This document shows positions 14,598 to 17,101 of a DNA stretch of 17,101 nt, piece by piece. The position numbers and the translations under genes are program-made. Every line of letters starts with the position of its first letter. Positions within the stretch are counted from its first letter, which is position 1. The notes below the pieces were generated by a model. It did no database searches, was not told the origin of the DNA, and saw only the letters and a list, made by a program, of their open reading frames with translations. This DNA comes from CALZKI01 sp045124055 (GTDB lineage Bacteria; Bacillota; Clostridia; Lachnospirales; Lachnospiraceae). The stretch is from assembly GCA_045124055.1 (NCBI GenBank), contig JBGVKZ010000010.1, forward strand, positions 1 to 17,101, in the 5' to 3' direction.

Positions 14598-15449
14598 ATG
14601 TACGAATCATATATTAACAAAATCGAAGATGTTGGCAAACTCAGAAATCTGAAGCCGGGCACAATTCGCACTTATAAAAATAATGTCAGAGATTTTCTGA
14701 AATTTACCAATAAACACCCTGACGATCTCACTTGTGAAGATGCAAGAGATTTCCTTTTGTATCTCAAAAATAAAGGAAATAAGGCATCCACTCTCAACAA
14801 CAAAAATGGCGCACTTGTATTCTTTTACAAGCGTGTTCTAGGAAAACTTTGGGACGATAACCTTGTTCCCAGAGCCATTAATGATTATGCTGTTCCAAAA
14901 GTTCTTTCCCGTGCTGAAATAGAAAGATTGTTAGATGCCACACCTAATCTAAAATATAAAGCAATCTTCGCTATTATGTATTCATCTGGCTTACGTATTT
15001 CGGAGGTACTTCACTTAAACTATGACGATATCTCCAGGACAAATATGCAGATTTATATACATGAAAGCAAAACACATACTTCACGTTATACCCTTTTATC
15101 CAAACGTGCACTTGATATTCTTACAGAGTATTGGTTTCAATGTGGTAGACCCAAGGGAATCCTTTTTCCTAATCAATGGACGGGGGAATATCTCACCCCA
15201 TCTGCCACAGGATTAGAGTTAAGAAAATCGGTAAAAAGAGCTGGTCTTCCCAAAGACATTCATTCCCATTGCTTACGCCATAGCTTTGCAACACATCTTC
15301 TGGAAGATGGAGTAGATATACGATATATACAAACATTATTAGGGCATCGTTCCCCTAAATCTACGGAGATTTATCTTCATGTAAGCAATAAAGCATTGTT
15401 AGGTGTTCAGAGTCCCTTTGATAAAGAAGCTGGTGCAACAAATGTGTAA
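14598..15449 (+). CDS. Tyrosine recombinase (phage-integrase family)
   Basis: I chose ATG 14598 (MYESYINKIED) because GGAGG lies six bases upstream; the frame is open further back but without a ribosome site. 283 residues. N-terminal SAM-like core-binding domain (about 1-90, TIRTYKNNVRDFL and LTCEDARDFLLYL), then the catalytic domain with Arg133 (SGLRISEVL), Lys158 (ESKTHTSR), HCLR (His224, Arg227), His250 (LLGHRSP) and nucleophile Tyr259 (STEIYLHV). All are present, so it should be active. It resembles XerC/D-like recombinases of simple elements, without a long arm-binding domain. The last eight bases overlap the transposase start, so both are made together. It may resolve or integrate circular intermediates of the element, which is inference. 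Confidence 0.9.
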   Translation: MYESYINKIEDVGKLRNLKPGTIRTYKNNVRDFLKFTNKHPDDLTCEDARDFLLYLKNKGNKASTLNNKNGALVFFYKRVLGKLWDDNLVPRAINDYAVPKVLSRAEIERLLDATPNLKYKAIFAIMYSSGLRISEVLHLNYDDISRTNMQIYIHESKTHTSRYTLLSKRALDILTEYWFQCGRPKGILFPNQWTGEYLTPSATGLELRKSVKRAGLPKDIHSHCLRHSFATHLLEDGVDIRYIQTLLGHRSPKSTEIYLHVSNKALLGVQSPFDKEAGATNV

Positions 15450-16593
15450 GCCAACTGTACAGGATATCTTTCTACGGTTTTACCCACGATACCTTGACAA
15501 ATATGTACCTTCACCTCAACAGTCCAAAGTTGCTAACTGTATCATTAACTGCAAGACCAGTGCTTACGGTGCAAATGTAAGTGTATGTGAGGACTGTGGA
15601 CATCTGCAAATCCACTATAATTCCTGCCGCAACAGGTGCTGTCCCATGTGTCAGGCTCTGCCTAAAGAGAGATGGATGGATAAGCGTCGTGAAGATATCT
15701 TGGAAGCCCCTTACTTCCATGTAGTATTCACGTTACCACAGGAATTGAATCCTTTGATCTACAGTAACCAGCAGCTTCTCTATGATGCACTGTATCACTG
15801 TGTTTCTGCAACTATTAATGAACTGACCGCAGATGCAAAACACCTTGGGGCAAAAGTCGGTTATATTTGTGTATTACATACCTGGGGTTCAGAAATGAAC
15901 TATCATCCCCACGTCCATGTCATTCTTCTTGGTGGTGGCCTGACTGCCAAAAATCAATGGCGTGATAAAGGAGAAGAATTCTTTCTTCCTGTAAGAGTCA
16001 TGTCAAAGCTGTTTCGTGGCAAATATCTGGATATCCTCAAAACACTTTGGAATGAGAATAAGCTTCAGTTTCATGGAAGCAGTGAAAAGTACCGTAACCG
16101 ATATACTTTCAAGGAACTCCTAAACCTTTGCTATGAAAAGGATTGGGTTCCCCACTGCAAGAAGACCTTCAACGGAGCACAGTCCGTTATTAACTACCTT
16201 GGGAAATACACCCACCGGATTGCCATCAGCAACCACCGTATTATCCGCATGGATGAAGATACTGTCACCTACTATGTGAAAGACTACCGTGAAGAAGGTA
16301 ATTGGAAAGAGTGTACCATATCCGGCATCGAATTTATCCGCCGCTTTCTTATGCATGTACCTCCGAAACGCTTTGTCAGAATCAGGCATTACGGCTTGTT
16401 GTGCACTAGGACAAAGACCAGACATCTGACCTTATGCAGGAATCTCCTTGGCTGCAAACGGTATCTTTCAAGGCTGAAAGATATGGAAACACCACAGATG
16501 CTTGAAGCCCTCTACGGCATTAAGATTACTGTCTGTAAATGCTGTGGCGGACATCTTGGAAAGCCTAGGCAGCGGATACCCTTGCGATGTTAA
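15442..16593 (+). CDS. IS91-family transposase (Y2 HUH nuclease)
   Basis: The start is placed at ATG 15442 (MCKPTVQDIFLRFYPRY), overlapping the recombinase stop; the frame is open to a GTG at 15403 but those residues are a shadow of the recombinase end. 383 residues. N-terminal zinc-binding region CEDC (49-52) and CRNRCCPMC (62-70), HUH motif in YHPHVHVILLGGG (His157 and His159), and the two catalytic tyrosines in YLGKY (Tyr252, Tyr256), typical of IS91/IS801-type rolling-circle transposases. A C-terminal CKCCGGH motif is near the end. Full length and apparently intact. These enzymes nick one strand at the element's ori end and mobilise by single-strand transfer, often taking neighbouring DNA along. 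Confidence 0.92.
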   Translation: MCKPTVQDIFLRFYPRYLDKYVPSPQQSKVANCIINCKTSAYGANVSVCEDCGHLQIHYNSCRNRCCPMCQALPKERWMDKRREDILEAPYFHVVFTLPQELNPLIYSNQQLLYDALYHCVSATINELTADAKHLGAKVGYICVLHTWGSEMNYHPHVHVILLGGGLTAKNQWRDKGEEFFLPVRVMSKLFRGKYLDILKTLWNENKLQFHGSSEKYRNRYTFKELLNLCYEKDWVPHCKKTFNGAQSVINYLGKYTHRIAISNHRIIRMDEDTVTYYVKDYREEGNWKECTISGIEFIRRFLMHVPPKRFVRIRHYGLLCTRTKTRHLTLCRNLLGCKRYLSRLKDMETPQMLEALYGIKITVCKCCGGHLGKPRQRIPLRC

Positions 16594-16619
16594 AGTTAGG
16601 TACCTATATCTTTTGCAAA

Positions 16620-16635
16620 ACCTCAGAAATGAGGT
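16620..16635 (+). terminator. Weak hairpin behind the transposase gene
   Basis: ACCTCA-GAAA-TGAGGT, a six-base stem with a GAAA tetraloop, 27 bases after the transposase stop, followed only by CTATTTG. It is a plausible but weak terminator. A second small hairpin, CTTTACA/TGTAAAG, lies at 16689-16713. Confidence 0.4.
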
Positions 16636-16775
16636 CTATTTGTCGTGCTTAGATTTACGAAATATATCCTCAACAACATAGGCATAACCTTTACATTTCA
16701 ATAAAGTGTAAAGATTAAAAGTCCATACATATCGGCTCCGTTGACGCGACTTTGTTCACTTTGGCAAAATCAAAC

Positions 16776-16835
16776 GCGGTGCAAACGAAAGGGCAGTTTT
16801 TCTATTGTTCAAGACTGCTTTTTCGTTTACACCGC
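16776..16835. repeat. Long imperfect inverted repeat downstream of the transposase
   Basis: Arms 16776-16797 and 16814-16835 agree at 19 of 22 positions, around a 16-base loop; two of the three differences remain G-U pairs in RNA. The left arm contains GCAGTTTTTCTATT, repeated at 14370-14383 upstream of the recombinase gene. It is a candidate element terminus (ter or ori structure) or terminator. Confidence 0.5.
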
Positions 16836-16867
16836 TATTGATTGTAGCCTAAAGAAGTTTCTGTTGC

Positions 16868-16993
16868 TTAATAATCAAGCAATCCGCCATAATCGTTCCA
16901 ATCACCAAACATTTTCCTGCTTCTGACTGCTCAAATAATTTTCCACGCAACCGGATTATCATTAAATGCCTAATATATCTCTGAATCAATCAT
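16868..16993 (-). pseudogene. Decayed coding fragment next to the mobile element
   Basis: Minus strand from ATG 16993 (with AAGGA just upstream) reads MIDSEIY, a TAG, then AFNDNPVAWKII, a stop, and after ATG 16912 MFGDWNDYGGLLDY to the stop at 16868. The pieces look protein-like and lie in one frame with two stops; a neighbouring frame across the middle also reads well (LFEQSEAGK). This fits a gene broken by point mutations and frameshifts, possibly cut off by the element. Product not recognised. Confidence 0.3.
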
Positions 16994-17011
16994 AAATCCT
17001 TCACATTTAAA

Positions 17012-17038
17012 TATCCCGGAGTATGATACTCCGGGATA
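17012..17038 (-). terminator. Strong hairpin, probable terminator of the gene at the right edge
   Basis: TATCCCGGAGTAT, one central base, then its exact complement: an 11-base usable stem with a five-base loop. It lies 12 bases behind the likely minus-strand stop at 17050-17052. The tail on that side is ATATTTAAATG, less T-rich than ideal. Confidence 0.5.
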
Positions 17039-17049
17039 AAATCAGTTTT

Positions 17050-17101
17050 CTATAATCTATTTGAAGAAGGGCCTTTATCCTTCGATGGCAATATACTTTT
17101 T
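17050..17101 (-). CDS. Possible C-terminal end of a gene running in from the right
   Basis: One minus-strand frame is open from the window edge to TAG at 17050-17052 and ends KSILPSKDKGPSSNRL, immediately followed by the 17012-17038 hairpin. Composition and the hairpin position are what one expects of a gene end, but 16 codons cannot identify a product. Another frame stays open into the hairpin, so this is tentative. Confidence 0.3.
   Translation of the reverse strand, partial: KSILPSKDKGPSSNRL

Larger units (their letters stand above)
14342..16835 (+). mobile_element. IS91-like element with accessory tyrosine recombinase (approximate limits)
   Basis: Contains a tyrosine recombinase gene overlapping a Y2/HUH transposase gene. 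Some IS91-group elements are known to carry an integrase-like gene upstream of the transposase. The true ends are not determined: I set the limits at the two copies of GCAGTTTTTCTATT (14370-14383 and 16793-16806), each inside a hairpin. IS91 elements lack terminal inverted repeats and target duplications, so ends cannot be read from one copy. Confidence 0.55.

Overview
The window looks like a chromosome segment of a low-GC Firmicute, most likely a clostridium of the Lachnospiraceae type. Supporting signs are AT-rich coding sequence, strong Shine-Dalgarno sites of the GGAGG type, an LXG-type T7SS effector locus, surface proteins with cysteine repeats of a kind I associate with gut clostridia, and a coupled integrase/HUH transposase pair. 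No database search was possible, so family names come from motifs and memory.

Left half, minus strand (8960 down to 1): a gapless same-strand run with spacings of only about 8-35 bases. Reading in the direction of transcription it holds trmB, a CHASE2-domain class III adenylate cyclase, two paralogous membrane-anchored FecR-domain proteins with five and three cysteine repeats, a xylose-isomerase-like TIM-barrel protein, and then a type VII secretion module. That module has two small helical LXG-associated proteins, an LXG toxin resembling TelC (lipid II phosphatase family) and a TipC-like membrane-anchored immunity protein cut by the window edge. The toxin is split in two overlapping frames. 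At the junction the in-frame heptamer A_AAA_AAG, a classic -1 slippery site, would join the two parts into a protein of about 570 residues. This is either programmed frameshifting or a mutation/assembly error.

Middle: a plus-strand D-Ala-D-Ala carboxypeptidase gene diverges from trmB and converges through a shared terminator on a DEDDh exonuclease gene with a C-terminal four-cysteine module. A perfect 22-base palindrome lies just upstream of the exonuclease. Next comes an ECF sigma factor / DUF4367 membrane protein pair with overlapping stop and start, a terminator, and a small secreted protein. The sigma operon has a readable promoter and a leader of about 155 bases with an intrinsic terminator and an alternative pairing, so it may be attenuated.

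Right end (about 13885-17101): accessory DNA. It holds a tRNA 3'-half relic, short direct repeats, a structured plus-strand RNA candidate ending in a good terminator, a tyrosine recombinase gene overlapping an IS91-like Y2/HUH transposase gene, a long imperfect inverted repeat behind it, decayed coding fragments, and probably the end of another minus-strand gene at the edge.
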